Source: Podaxis mareebaensis
Lineage: Eukaryota > Basidiomycota > Agaricomycetes > Agaricales > Agaricaceae
Assembly (NCBI GenBank): GCA_018524725.1
Contig: JAEUWP010000393.1
Span: forward strand, 1-64,000
DNA length: 64,000 nucleotides
Direction of reading: 5' to 3'
In this document: one piece after another, positions 24,945 to 38,584 of the stretch
Numbering within the stretch: position 1 is the first letter of the stretch
Layout of the letters: every line of letters starts with the position of its first letter
Position numbers and translations under genes: made by a program
The notes under the pieces: generated by a model
Databases searched by the model: none
What the model saw: the letters and a program-made list of their open reading frames with translations, nothing else
Told to the model about the DNA's origin: nothing

Positions 24945-25385
24945 TTCACCGGCGGGACTGACCAAACCGACCACTGTCGTTGATTGTCGGTGGACCGATG
25001 GTATTTGGCGTATGCGTATGTGTGTAGGATGTATCAGTGTCTAGCCGTTGTGCATTGGGCAAAAATAGTTTCTTTACCTCCCTTTCAAACTCGACTTGGG
25101 TTCCCTTGTTCTTTACGCCGTCGCGATCGTGATCGTGGATTATTACAATGTCGATGTAAGTCACGTGAGCTGGGGCGGTGGATATTTTGTCCAAGCAACT
25201 TTGACAGGTCAAGTACATTGACAAAACTCCACCACTAGACTGGACGTCTAACGCCTTGACCTACGAGGTTTGATATATATATGGCCTTTCTGGCCGCGAC
25301 ACATCATACAAACCCAACATAATATTTGGCAGTACCCGTAAAGTGGGTACCCAGAAGCGAACTTCTCGATAATAAAACATTGTCT
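24945..25385. other. Intergenic region between two plus-strand genes
   Basis: Holds the 3' end of alpha-COP and the promoter of the nuclease gene. No gene or repeat seen. Confidence 0.5.
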
Positions 25386-27262
25386 ATGGGAGTTCTTGGG
25401 CTTACTCCATTTCTGCAAAAGACTTAGTGCGTATAACTCGTTCTTGCCCGAAGAATCTGGACTGATGGTGTTTTGGCATAGTCCACAAGTTATTCATAAA
25501 TTACCGAATAGATTAAGAGATTTAACTGGGAAGAAACTTGTAATGTGAGTTTTTGTAGTCATGTTTCAGTTCTAGATCGGTGGCTGACGGGATACGCTTC
25601 TTATGTCGTGTTCAGAGACGGAACACTAATCACTCAACGACTACATTATGCGCCTTCGCCGCACCCGTTTCGACATGTACTTGGATGGTATCATCTTGCC
25701 CGAGAAATGAGTAACAACGATGTCTCTGCAGTGTGTATATTTGATGGACAAAAGCGGAGTCTGGCCAAAGCGGAGGAGGTGTGTACACTCATTCTACTGG
25801 AATACCCGTCGTTCATTTCCATTTCTTCCTTGATAGCTTGGTCGAAGGAGAGAAACGAGACGCCTCGACGTATCCCGTGGTGCACTAGAGCTCTCGCGTG
25901 CGAAACGACTGAAAACCCTGAAGACCGCCATGACCAGCCTGCGTTCCCTCGACGACAAAAGCAAGAGCACGATAGCGGAGACCTTGTCGAGACTCAGCCC
26001 TCGTGAAGGTTCTGGGACCGTCGGTGTTGTGGATGGATTGAACAAAGTTGTGGAACGTCTCCGGGCTCTCGAGGAAGCACCTTTGCCAACAGAATCAAAG
26101 AAAGAGCCCGTACTTGTCCCAGAGTCTCAAACTATGGTACCCCGGCAGGGTGCACAAGTTACGGTTCCTGAGGCCCATGGTATTGAACCTATGCCAACAC
26201 CTTCGGCGGAGGATCTTAAGACTGTTTTGTTAAGCTCCTATCGCGATTTCAAGTCGAGCATATCTAAGGTTGCGTGTCTCCCTCTCGTCGAACGCCCGGC
26301 TCCACCTTCCTCGGTGCTTGTTACACCGGATGAGAATGAAGTCAAGGAAGCCAAGGAAGACCTCGTTCTCAGCAAAACGCAACACGAACTTACACTGGAG
26401 GAAGGCAAGGTCTGGGACGAACTCACACTGGCCACAACATCTGGGTTCGTGATGGACAACTTTATGCTTAGCGCTGCTCAGGACCGGTTGGAAGCTTTGA
26501 CCTCGAAGAGTGGAGTTCTGGCGGATTCGTATCAAAGAAGGATGTGCGTTCCGACGAAGGAAACGTACATGGAGAGCAGGGAGATTTTAGAAGCGATGGG
26601 TGTGCCGTGTTATGAGATTGAGGGCGTTTGTGAGGGAGAGGCATTGGCTTCGTCGTTGGTTCATAAGGGTCTGGCGGATTATGTTGTCAGCGAAGATTCG
26701 GTGAGTTGTCCTCATCGAGAAACACGGATTCCAATTAACTTGTGTTTTCCTTTGTTAGGATGTCCTCGTCTATGAAGCTCCTCTCATCCGTAACATCTCC
26801 AGTCGTAGCGATCCCCTGGTCCTAATTCACGGAGGTGACGTTAGAACCGCCCTGGACCTCACAAAGGACGCATATATCGACTTTGCCATCCTCCTCGGTA
26901 CCGATTTTTCCCGCCGCATTAAGAATGTTGGTCCCTCGCGCGCTTACAAGTTCATCAAAGAGTACGGGACTATAGAAAATGTCATCGACAAGCAGACAAA
27001 GTATCAACCCAGTCTTTCCCATACCGAGTATCTTGCTCAAGTGGACTTGGCGAGGACAATATTTCATTCATTGCCACCCATACCTCACCGTCTGATGGTG
27101 TCAATGACGTCGGCACATCCAAAGGTGGATGAGGCCAAGGTCGCAGTTATTATGGAGAGGTGTGGACTGGGGAAGGTGTTGATGGTAGATGCGTTCTGGG
27201 ACTTCGAGGCAGCGCTTTCTGGGAATTATTTTGGGGATGATCCATCGATATATGCGCCGTAG
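25386..27262 (+). CDS. XPG/FEN1-superfamily structure-specific nuclease
   Basis: Seen: starts MGVLGLTPFLQK, and spliced exons give GKKLVIDGTLITQ and then VCIFDGQKRSLAKAEE (XPG-N region). After a long helical and linker stretch come MGVPCYEIEGVCEGEALAS and ADYVVSEDSDVLVY (XPG-I), then FAILLGTDFSRRIKNVGPSRAYKFI (metal ligand plus helix-hairpin-helix). All acidic positions expected of FEN1-type active sites are present: D in VIDG, D in FDG, two E in the EGVCEGEA segment, two D in SEDSD, and D in GTDF. The gap between the N and I regions is about 240 residues against about 65 in FEN1. No PCNA-binding box is seen at the short C-terminus (ends SIYAP). Probable DNA flap or gap nuclease, not an orthologue of canonical FEN1. 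Confidence 0.85.
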
Positions 27263-27465
27263 GTGTATGCCAAATGCAGGCTGTTGACAGATATTCGATA
27301 TAAATTGGGTGACGGACTCAAGCTCGTTCAGTTTGGCCAAGCATATTTCGTCGTTTGAACTGCTACAAAAACATCATGTACCGCGAAGTGCATCTATAGC
27401 CGACCGCACCCTAAGCACGAACTCCTGCAGACGGGTACACATTGTTCCTGTGTTTTGATAGGAGG

Positions 27466-28063
27466 TCAGAACCGGTCTAGCAGGGCTGTCGAAGCTCCTA
27501 GTGTATCGAAAACGAATGAGGGTGTTGCATACCGAACAAATCGGCACAAGCGAGTCGAAAAGTCCGGAAATCGGCAGAGTCAGACGTAACGAGTGAGTCG
27601 GACGTGCCTTGTTCTTTTTCGGTGTCTATCGTCGTCCTGAGATGCTCGCCTAGGCGTACACTTTCCGTCTGTGTTGTGTGAGCGATGCGGGACATATTCC
27701 AAGCCCAAGTTTCCAGCATGACTTCCATAAGCTCTATAGCACTATCTGGGCGGAATAAAAATCCCATCATCCTCTGAAAACTAGGTGTGTTGACTGACTG
27801 TGTAGGAACGTTTTATCGCGTTCCATCTCTTCTTCGAACGGCAGAGACAGGTTCTCGGATGTATTGAAGGGCACGAATTGAGATAAGATTTCATCCAGCG
27901 ATTTATCCTTGTATGATTCTGGGTTGACTTTCGCTGGCATTTTCTGGGACCCGTTCTTTGTGGTTGATTCGTACTGGAGCTGATTGCTGGGTGGTGACAT
28001 GTATTCTTGAGAGGATCCGTTTTGTGGTTGTCCGTTGTAGGAGGCGTCCTCTTCCATAGCCAT
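27466..28063 (-). CDS. Unrecognised protein, about three exons
   Basis: Seen: ATG at 28063 starts MAMEEDASYNG, a polar Gln/Asn/Ser-rich N-terminus, then YKDKSLDEILSQF. After an intron ending TTTTCAG near 27776 (donor not settled) comes FRPDSAIELMEVMLETWAWNM and a helical segment, then RLACADLF. A last short exon would end at 27468. Length is roughly 170-190 residues. It has a histone-fold-like amphipathic feel but no motif I can name. It shares a 222-bp divergent promoter region with the LIM gene, and its end faces the nuclease gene 200 bp away. Confidence 0.5.
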
Positions 28064-28285
28064 GGTTGAGCAGGAGATATGTATGACGTCGATAAATTCA
28101 GTCAAGTATCGTGCCGAAGTCATGTGACCATTCTGTGATCGCGTCTGAGATATCCTGATTTGGAAGTGTTGATATCTCGTGTTCGCACCGCGCAACCATT
28201 TCTCTCCACACCTCCTGCACATGTGAGTTTTCTCTCCATCTCCTGGGAAAATAGACTCAACAACACCCTGCAGACTCCTTTGACA

Positions 28286-31200
28286 ATGGCGCAGAATCAG
28301 CCATATGCCCAATACCCATATTACGCACAACCACAGAATATCTACCAGCAACTTGGAAAGCCTCAACCTCAACCCCATTTGCAGTCTGCATACCAGCAAC
28401 AACAACAGCAACAACTCGTACAGGTACCACAGCAACAACCATACCAATATGTATATCAGCAACCGCCCCAGTCCCCATTTCCTGGTGCTCCTGGGTATAC
28501 ACCTCAGCAGCAGCAGATAGCGCAACAACAGCAGGTCTACCAGTACACACAACCAGGAGCACCTGCGCCCATTCAGCAGGCACCGGCGGTATATCAACGA
28601 CCGCCGTCTCAGAATTCACGCATTCCGACTTCATCATTCCCCAACCTCGCTCCTGGACAACCTGTGCCCAATGTCCTACCGAGACAACACTCGCACAATC
28701 CCGTCATTAACAATGCCAATACATCAGGACAACTTGTCCCAACTTCACAATCACTGACATTAAGAGGTCCCACTCCTGCTATATCGCCTGGTCCTCCGAT
28801 ATCGCCCTCTGCCATGTTTGCACAACAGGTGCAACATCAGCAGCAGCCATCGATGGCACTCGTTCCCGCGAACAGGAATTCAGTTGTTGTACCTGCGCAA
28901 AGGCAAATTATGCCGCCGCCGCAAACACAACCGCAACCTCATACGCAACCTCATGCCCATATCCAATCTCAACCGCAACCTCAGACGCAACCTCAGGCCC
29001 ATATCCAGTCACAAGCGCAACCTCAGCCTCCACCTCAGAACAAACCTCCTGCTCCTCCACCGCCGCAGCCACAGCAGCAGAATACCATTGTACCAGCGAA
29101 AACCCCTGCCCAACGTCGACCACTCCCTTCACCAGGTGTTTCCCGCACTTTCCCGTCTGTCAACGCTACGGCGACGACCACAACCCCTACCTCCGCCATT
29201 CCGAACTCATCTATCACCCGAACGAGCATCACACAAGCCCCCACAACGTCTCAACCTTCCTCACCCACTAAAACTGGCATGTCCTCACAGACAAAGTCCA
29301 GTCGCCCACTACCAACACCGGGAGGGAGTGGAGGAGGGAGTAATCTCGCAAGGGAAGGTTTCGCAGGTATTGGTGCAAAGCAGAGCAGCTCCCGTGTCAC
29401 TGGACTTCCCGTTCCGGAGACTGTATCTTCTCTCGTGGCAGGTATCACGCCATCTTCGTTGACTATTCTTCCTCTCCCCGATGGGAGTTCCAGCCCCGAC
29501 AGAGATAGTGAAGCAAATCGTGCAGGGAGCCCTGCTAAGACGGGCCCTCCAGGTTCTTCTTCGTCGATTCAAACTGGCGCAAGTAGTACGGCGGGTTCAA
29601 GTGGCAACGGGTCATTGAGTAAGAGACGTGCAAGTCCTCCGCGATTTCAGCCGTCCGCTACATCCACACCCAGTCCCACTAAAGAAACTCCACCATCTCT
29701 GCCTCCCATGTCACATGCGTCTGCAACCGCATCCTCTTCAACGACACGTTCCAATCTCAAATCATCATCCACATCTTCATTCACAGTACAATCTCAATCT
29801 GGCTCCAATACCCCGAATGATACCCAGACACAGAGACAGACGCCAGAAGCTTCACCAACTAAGAAGTTTACACCAGTTTGGAAACGCACGATACCTGAAT
29901 ACCCGCAACCTGCGTTTGGATATGCGGCAGGGATGGTTTCAGATCCGTTCGTCCCGTCCACCAAACCTCCTGGATCAACGTCTAGCCCGCAAAAACAGGT
30001 GTGTCGAAATTCTCAATAAGGCAGAAACGTTCTGTTGATCACTAGCTGGCACCGACAGTCTCAAACGGAAATGGATCGCCAGAGGGCCCTAGTAGAGAAA
30101 CAACACATAGAAAGGCAATTGAACGCCGCTATGGCTCAGGCGTACGCTCAAGCCCAAGCACAGAAGAAGATCGCTGGGATGGTAAGTGTTCCTTCGAACT
30201 TTGATAGATGCAATCCTTGAAAGGTGACTTATGGGTACGCAGCCGGTCTCGAATACATCCTACTCTGCATATGCAATGTTTTCGCGGTCGAACCCGAATT
30301 TGCGTCAACCGAGCTATCATGTTCGATCGGGTGCAAACGATTACGATGATGATGATGAAGAGGAAGACTCGGACGAAGACTCGGACGAGGATGAAGAAGA
30401 GGATGAAGAAGACGACACAGAAGAGACGGAAGAAGAGCGGGAAGCTCGACGCCGCAAGCATCGGAAGAAGGCTTCAGAATCTACAGTAACGGGAAAGAAG
30501 AAAAAGAAACCCGCAGGGGGAAAGGAGAAGAGGGTCCCAAAGAAGGCTAAGAAAGGTACCCGATCTGCTTCAGCACCCCCGAAGAAACGCATATCCCGGA
30601 AAGACATTCCATCCACATCCGAAGAGGAGACCGAAACGACAGAAGTGACTGGGGAGGAGGAAACAGAAGAAGAAATCCGGTACGGCAGTCGACATGCCAA
30701 ATCACCATCCACATCCTCGTCGCGGTTTAGAGCGAAAGTGGAGAAAGAGAAGGAGGTGATGAGGAAGAAACGATCGTCTCAACACAACCATGCCGATGAC
30801 TATTATGACGATGAAGATACGCCGACGAAACGGGATCTACAGCTGGATAGGGGGAGAGACCCCTCACCACCTCAACGGCGGTCATATCATCAGCGTAACA
30901 TGAGTTCTGGGTATACGGGATTCCCTCGGAGGACCTCACCTTCGCCTCCTCCCTCGCATTCAGGTTATGGCCATGCTAGGCAAGTTTCACCATCTCCTCC
31001 GCCTAATCACCGATCATCGAGGAGAGTGTCCCCTCCTAGAGTTAGCTTGCTCAAAGATGCCCAAAGGAGGACCGTCAAATTGCGGGGTAGTGATGATGAT
31101 GTCGATGATAGAGATAGGGGACGTAGAGAGGAGTTGGAACGGTGGAAGAGAGACGAGCGATACCGTTCTCACGAGAGGGGACCAGATAGGAATGGCGTAT

Positions 31201-33690
31201 ACATGGAACGAGAGAGATACAGGGACGAGAGGAGATATACTGGAAGCCATCACGAAGACGAGTACGACTATGAGCGGGTACGCCAGGAAGAACGGGATAT
31301 ACGCCTTGGCGCAACACCAGCCAACGACAGCAGCAACGGTCCCAACAATATTCCTCAGTCCCCAACTGTAGCCTATCGACGAGACATGGACGAAAGGGAG
31401 GACTGGCCAAGGGGTGGTAGGCGTGACGAACGCGACTCAAACAACAAGGTCTTCCTCAATCGTCAAGACTCACCTCCGCGTCACCCAGTACGTGACTCCG
31501 TATTTGCAACGGGGTATCGCGGTAGACCCGCTTCGCCGACACGGAATTTCCCTCAACAACAACAGTCGAGCATGGCAAGTCCGCCTGTTGCATCGCTTAT
31601 GTCACCATACTGCAGTCGTCCATCTTCGCCTACTAGACCTACCGACGGCCGGGGAAGCGGTTTGGTTACAAAATTCTCTGCGATTAATATCCATGACCGC
31701 AAGAGGGAGGGAGATGGTGCCGGCACTGGTGGAAGAGGAAAGAATGGAGAGTGGCCTCTGGATCATCCGAAGTTATCTCGGGCGTCTGGGGACATCTCCA
31801 ATGCCTCAGGCCACGGATACTTTGATGCTGGTCAGCGTAATTCCAGCCGAGAGGTATATTCCGGTTCTGGGTCGCGCGCATCCACAGAGTTTGCTAGGAC
31901 GAGTGGAGGACGATCAAATGGGATGACTGACTATGATTCTGGATACGCGGATGTTGCGCGGCCGCTACGAAGAGACGCACATAACCCCCATCATCACAGT
32001 AACCTCGACATGAACTTGGATGACCCCCCACCAAGGTCATTGTCTCCCGCTATATCCCAAGGACCGATCACTTTTGGGAGGACGACCGAATCTGCTCAGC
32101 AAACGCAGGCCCAGCAGTTCAACAACCGTCGCCCACAGAGCGAATTTTACACATCGACGTCCACCAGTCATGCTACGCAGCACCGCAAATCATGCTATGG
32201 CAACATGTCTAATCCACCGCCCCAACCTCCATCACCCGTCAAGCAGCGACCACAAAGTCAAGTCTACAGCCGCCAGCCATCACGACCGCCTTCAGTCCAC
32301 CCCATAGACCGCGCGAATATGAACATGACAAACATTAACAATGGAACACCGAAGGTTCAGACTATCAGTATTGAGAGCCCTGCGCCTGTTGGTGGAAGAG
32401 ATAAGCGGGCGGATTTGGATAGGATGATGAGCGACCCAGAAGATGAAGGATTTGCGGTGAATGTGTCCAGGATCAATGTTAGCGGAGGCTTCGACGGCGG
32501 ACGCCAAAGACGGGGTGCTGATATGGATTCTCCAAGAGGTCCTCCGCCAGCCATCCAGGTTGATTTATCGGGAGGACCTGTAGATTCTCCTAGGAGGCCC
32601 ATGATCCAGGTCGATTCACCACGTGGACCGACAATACAAGTGGATTCTCCGAGAGGCCCGATGATCCAAATCGATTCGCCTCAAGGACCAACGATCCAGA
32701 TTGATTCCCCCCGCGGACCAATCATCAACGTTGACTCGCCTAGAGGACCAACGATTAATATCGAGGAACCTCATAATAACCATAACACTGCCCCAAAGGT
32801 TCAAGTCTACGAAGTCCCGGGAATCAGCATTGCTGGACCCGAATTCGATGATGGATACAGCGGACAACGAGCTCCACACCCACCTCCAAATCAACAGCAA
32901 CGACAACAGAGACAGGACCGCCCTAGACCTGAAGCGCGTGGTGGATTGATCTGTGGTGGTTGCGATGGCCCAATTATTGGACGTATCGTCAGTGCAATGG
33001 GCGCGCGTTGGCATCCTCAGTGTTTTAGGTGTACCATCTGTGGCGGGTTGTTGGAACATGTGAGCTCGTACGAGCATGACGGAAGGCCGTATTGTCACTT
33101 AGACTACCATGAGGTATGTCCTCTTTGTCTCACCATCTTGCACTGCTGATTTCTGTCCTCCTAACAGAACTTTGCGCCACGCTGCTTCTCGTGTAAAACC
33201 GCTATCATCGAAGAAAGGTTCATCAGCCTAGATGACCCAGCGCTCGGCAAGCGGACGTATCATGAGCAACATTTCTTCTGCGCCGAGTGTGGCGACCCAT
33301 TCCTTACGCCATCGATGAACAGTTCCACACGTACAGGAGAGCTGAATGTGAAAGGAGATGGTGAATTCGAGTCCGACGATGTTGGATTCACAGTGTACAA
33401 GGGGCACCCCTACTGTGAAGCTTGCCATGTCCGCCTCAGGCTTCCCAAATGCAAAAAATGCAAGAAGAGTATTAGAGACCATGAACAGGCTGTTGAGGCA
33501 CTCGGTGGCAAGTGGTGTTGGGGTTGTTTCGTTTGTGCGGTATGTCCTTTGTTCTAACGATCTTGGTCCGATTTCTCACTCCTTTTGGCAGAGCTGCGAG
33601 AAGCCTTTCGAGAACCCATCGTTCTTCCAGAGAGGAGACAAACCGTATTGCGAGAGGTGTTTTGATATCATGCTCAGGAATGAGGTCTAA
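28286..33690 (+). CDS. Giant paxillin-like protein with three C-terminal LIM domains
   Basis: Seen: ATG 28286 starts a Gln/Pro/Tyr-rich N-terminus (exon to about 30000), then a long Ser/Pro-rich part, a strongly acidic block followed by Lys-rich sequence (about 30340-30620), and Arg/Ser/Pro-rich sequence. Six 30-bp units encode DSPRGPxIQV. Three LIM domains follow: CGGCDGPIIGR... (about 32950-33110), RCFSCKTAIIEE...HFFCAECGDPF with an insertion of about 30 residues, and KCKKCKKSIRD...CEKPF to CERCFDIML. The protein is about 1,700 residues. Known: LIM domains bind proteins through two zinc fingers, and fungal paxillin-like proteins act in cytokinesis and polarity. The remainder is predicted disordered. 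Role inferred. Confidence 0.85.
28931..29014 (+). repeat. Tandem 42-bp duplication inside the LIM gene
   Basis: Two adjacent 42-bp units (28931-28972, 28973-29014) differ at only a few bases and encode QPQ..TQPQAHIQSQ-type sequence in the Gln-rich N-terminal region. Confidence 0.85.
30346..30440 (+). repeat. Acidic low-complexity tract inside the LIM gene
   Basis: GAT/GAA/GAC/GAG-rich DNA encoding an almost continuous Asp/Glu run with a few Ser, followed by a Lys/Arg-rich stretch. Coding, not a free microsatellite. Confidence 0.7.
32583..32762 (+). repeat. Six 30-bp units encoding DSPRGPxIQV
   Basis: Six consecutive in-phase units of exactly 30 bp, each starting GAYTC. Sequence between units varies mostly at third codon positions while the peptide pattern D-S-P-R/Q-G/R-P-x-I is kept. 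A degenerate unit lies just upstream (32526-32561). Confidence 0.9.
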
Positions 33691-34641
33691 TTCACTATTT
33701 TTTTTTTCTTTATTGTATGCTTTACAAACCTCGCATCTTAAGCATGAAATTCATGGTTTGTGTCGAAACTAGTCATAAGCCATACTAAGCCACACCAGTG
33801 CTGGTTACATAACGGTCACAAAAGTGGTGCAATGAGTAAAAGTTTATGACTAGGTATATAATGAATATTTTTCCAGGCTCTGTAGCGTGGACATCAACTT
33901 CGGAATACTTGTAACTAGTACTGATAACTAACAGGCACATAAGTATGTTTCCAGAGGCAAGGTGGAATGCCAGAACGGTGAGAATCAGGATCATCGAAGT
34001 TCCCCTGTAAAACAAAACCTCCAGAACAGAACAGAACACCTCAAATCAAATATAGTGGACAGAACAATGGAAGCAATGGCGTAAATGAAACCGGCACTGG
34101 AACTCCTTCCAAGGTTGTCGCAGGTAGTGGGTGGGTAGCCATAGCAAGCCGTACAGCTGTTCCATTACAACATCCTCATACAGGACAAAGCCAAGAACCT
34201 GTGGGGCTGAAATTTGTATCCAACACTAGAAGTGTCAATTTCATCTCCGAGAGCCCCTGCTTGGCGCGAAGAAATCCCTTGCTTGGCAAGGGAGTTGAGA
34301 CCTGTGCCCAAAGTGGATCAAAGAAGGGCTGTGACCATGAGCAACTCTCCAAGTTCCATCACGGATCACGGGAGATATCAATAGGCTACAATTGTTCGAA
34401 ACGCCTTTACAAAGAATCATATATAATTACATTATGAAGTACACCCCGAAAACTTCACACCCCGACTCTCGCCGAGAGCCAACCATCGTCAGCAATTTTG
34501 CTCCAGCTCACAAACGACACGGGGAAGCATCCATCATCATCTACGGGAACCCCAAATCTAGTCTTCAAGGAAGAAGTAGTTGCCAGCAGCTAGATATTGT
34601 GTTGCGTTCACATTAATATAAGTATAATTCCTTAACAAGAT
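33691..34641. other. Convergent intergenic region
   Basis: About 950 bp between the ends of the LIM gene and the ABCE1 gene. Only 3' untranslated sequence is expected. Open frames at 34201-34616 show no family features. A T-rich run follows the LIM stop codon. Confidence 0.5.
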
Positions 34642-36986
<2,345 letters not shown>

Positions 36987-38584
36987 TGGCTACCTGACGA
37001 GTGTTGAAGTGAACAGGATCGACTAGCGTACGAACGATTCAAAATTTCGGATTTTCCATATCAGGAAACTGACGTATGTAATACTTGCCCTACCACAGGT
37101 GCAGCCCGAGCTTGAGCTTGAACGGCGTTTCGATGACCCTGTCATCCAATGGCTCGAGTTTATCTTTTGCCGCTTGTCCAACGTCTAAACTTCAGATTTT
37201 GTAAGATGTGTCGAGCCTTTACTCCGCACATTCCGCATGCCGTTCAGATTTCTATGTTGGGTCACGAGTACCAGAGGAGACGTAAGTATCTTTTCGGCCT
37301 ACTGTATTGTTTCGACCGTGAGTTCACATAGGCATATTCGGCACTAAGAAAAAACATTGAAAACCTTGCTCTCGTAATTTCAATTGACGGTCTCGACCAG
37401 GCAGCCGCCATATGTGAAATGTCTCCGAAACATACGAAAGCTAGAACGTATTTATTACTCAGTGCATCGCGGGCGTGAACCTTGTATGAAACACTGAGGA
37501 TCCTTCGTTGTTGTAATAAGAAGCCTCCGGAATCCAAGTGAGCCACAACGAAATAGATTCAGCATCTTACACATGTTCTGCGCTGATACATAACAGAATA
37601 TACTTCGCCGTAAGCATAGGAACGTTACAGTTTTGTCACACCTCGGCGGAGTGCAATGATTTCGCCTTGCGCTCCATTCTCTTCCATTCTGCCCTTTTGC
37701 TCCCTGACCAGGTTCGTTGACCCTCGGGCACCGTTTCATATCCAGAATTTCCTGGACCAGTATCCATCAGGGTCTCCCGGCAGGCGTTTCCGCGACTCTA
37801 CCGAAACACTGGTGGGAGTGGGACGTGTTCTTAGCACCTCACAACGCTCCCATGGCGCAAGTTCATTCGAACGGCCTTTGGAGGTTGCAAAAAGAGCATG
37901 GTCATTCGATCAGGTTCGAAACAATACTTGCATTAATGTTCACAGGGCTACATCTATGGCAACGGCCTATAAAAAAGGGGGTTTAGGTGATCTTTCCACA
38001 AAAGAATAATTCATTTGGAAGGAGAGTGGTAAGTGCTGAGACATCGCCGCACTGAACTCTCAAATCAACCAGGAAACCTAGAGTAAAGAAAGAATCAGCT
38101 ATCTTCGAGTGACCCGTGGGCTGTAGAGTACCTCTTTCGGGCTAACTCAGCTAGGATTCTTGATAATCAATACTGGAGTTGCAGCAAATATTCTCCATGC
38201 GTGGGAATGTCGACTAAAAGCAGAGACTAATTTGTTGGTGAAACGGGGTATCTCCTCGGCGGCCTCGTGAATGAGATACAGTATAACCGCTATAGTTTAA
38301 ATAAACTTGTTGGGGCCTCCTACCCACAAAGGATAAACGCTGACAGCTGTGGTAAGCATCGTACGGGCAAATAGTTACGTTTATGATCAGCCCTAGTTCG
38401 GGTGTTCGACCCCAGAGGATTGCATAGATTTGGCAGATACCGACCATTCTTAGACGGTTTTGTTCCGAAAAACTGGTACACCCAAGGTACACCCCTTGTC
38501 CACATTTGTCGTGGAGTACTTAAGAAAGCGTCATAGCGGGCTTAGGATGTCTCCGTCCCTCACCTCTAAAAGTGCTCTCTCGCG
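36987..38584. other. Intergenic region, divergent promoters
   Basis: About 1.6 kb between the ABCE1 start and the DUF6534 start. Overlapping open frames at 37656-38009 and 37717-37986 lie in different frames without recognisable features. No terminal repeats seen. Confidence 0.45.

Noticed and set aside
27767..28637. Long minus-strand frames rich in Leu/Val opposite the Gln-rich start of the LIM gene
   Set aside because: Antisense of CAA/CAG-rich coding DNA gives leucine/valine runs automatically. The plus-strand gene is strongly supported.
30341..30712. Minus-strand Ser-rich frame of 123 codons
   Set aside because: Shadow of the acidic GAT/GAA block of the LIM protein.
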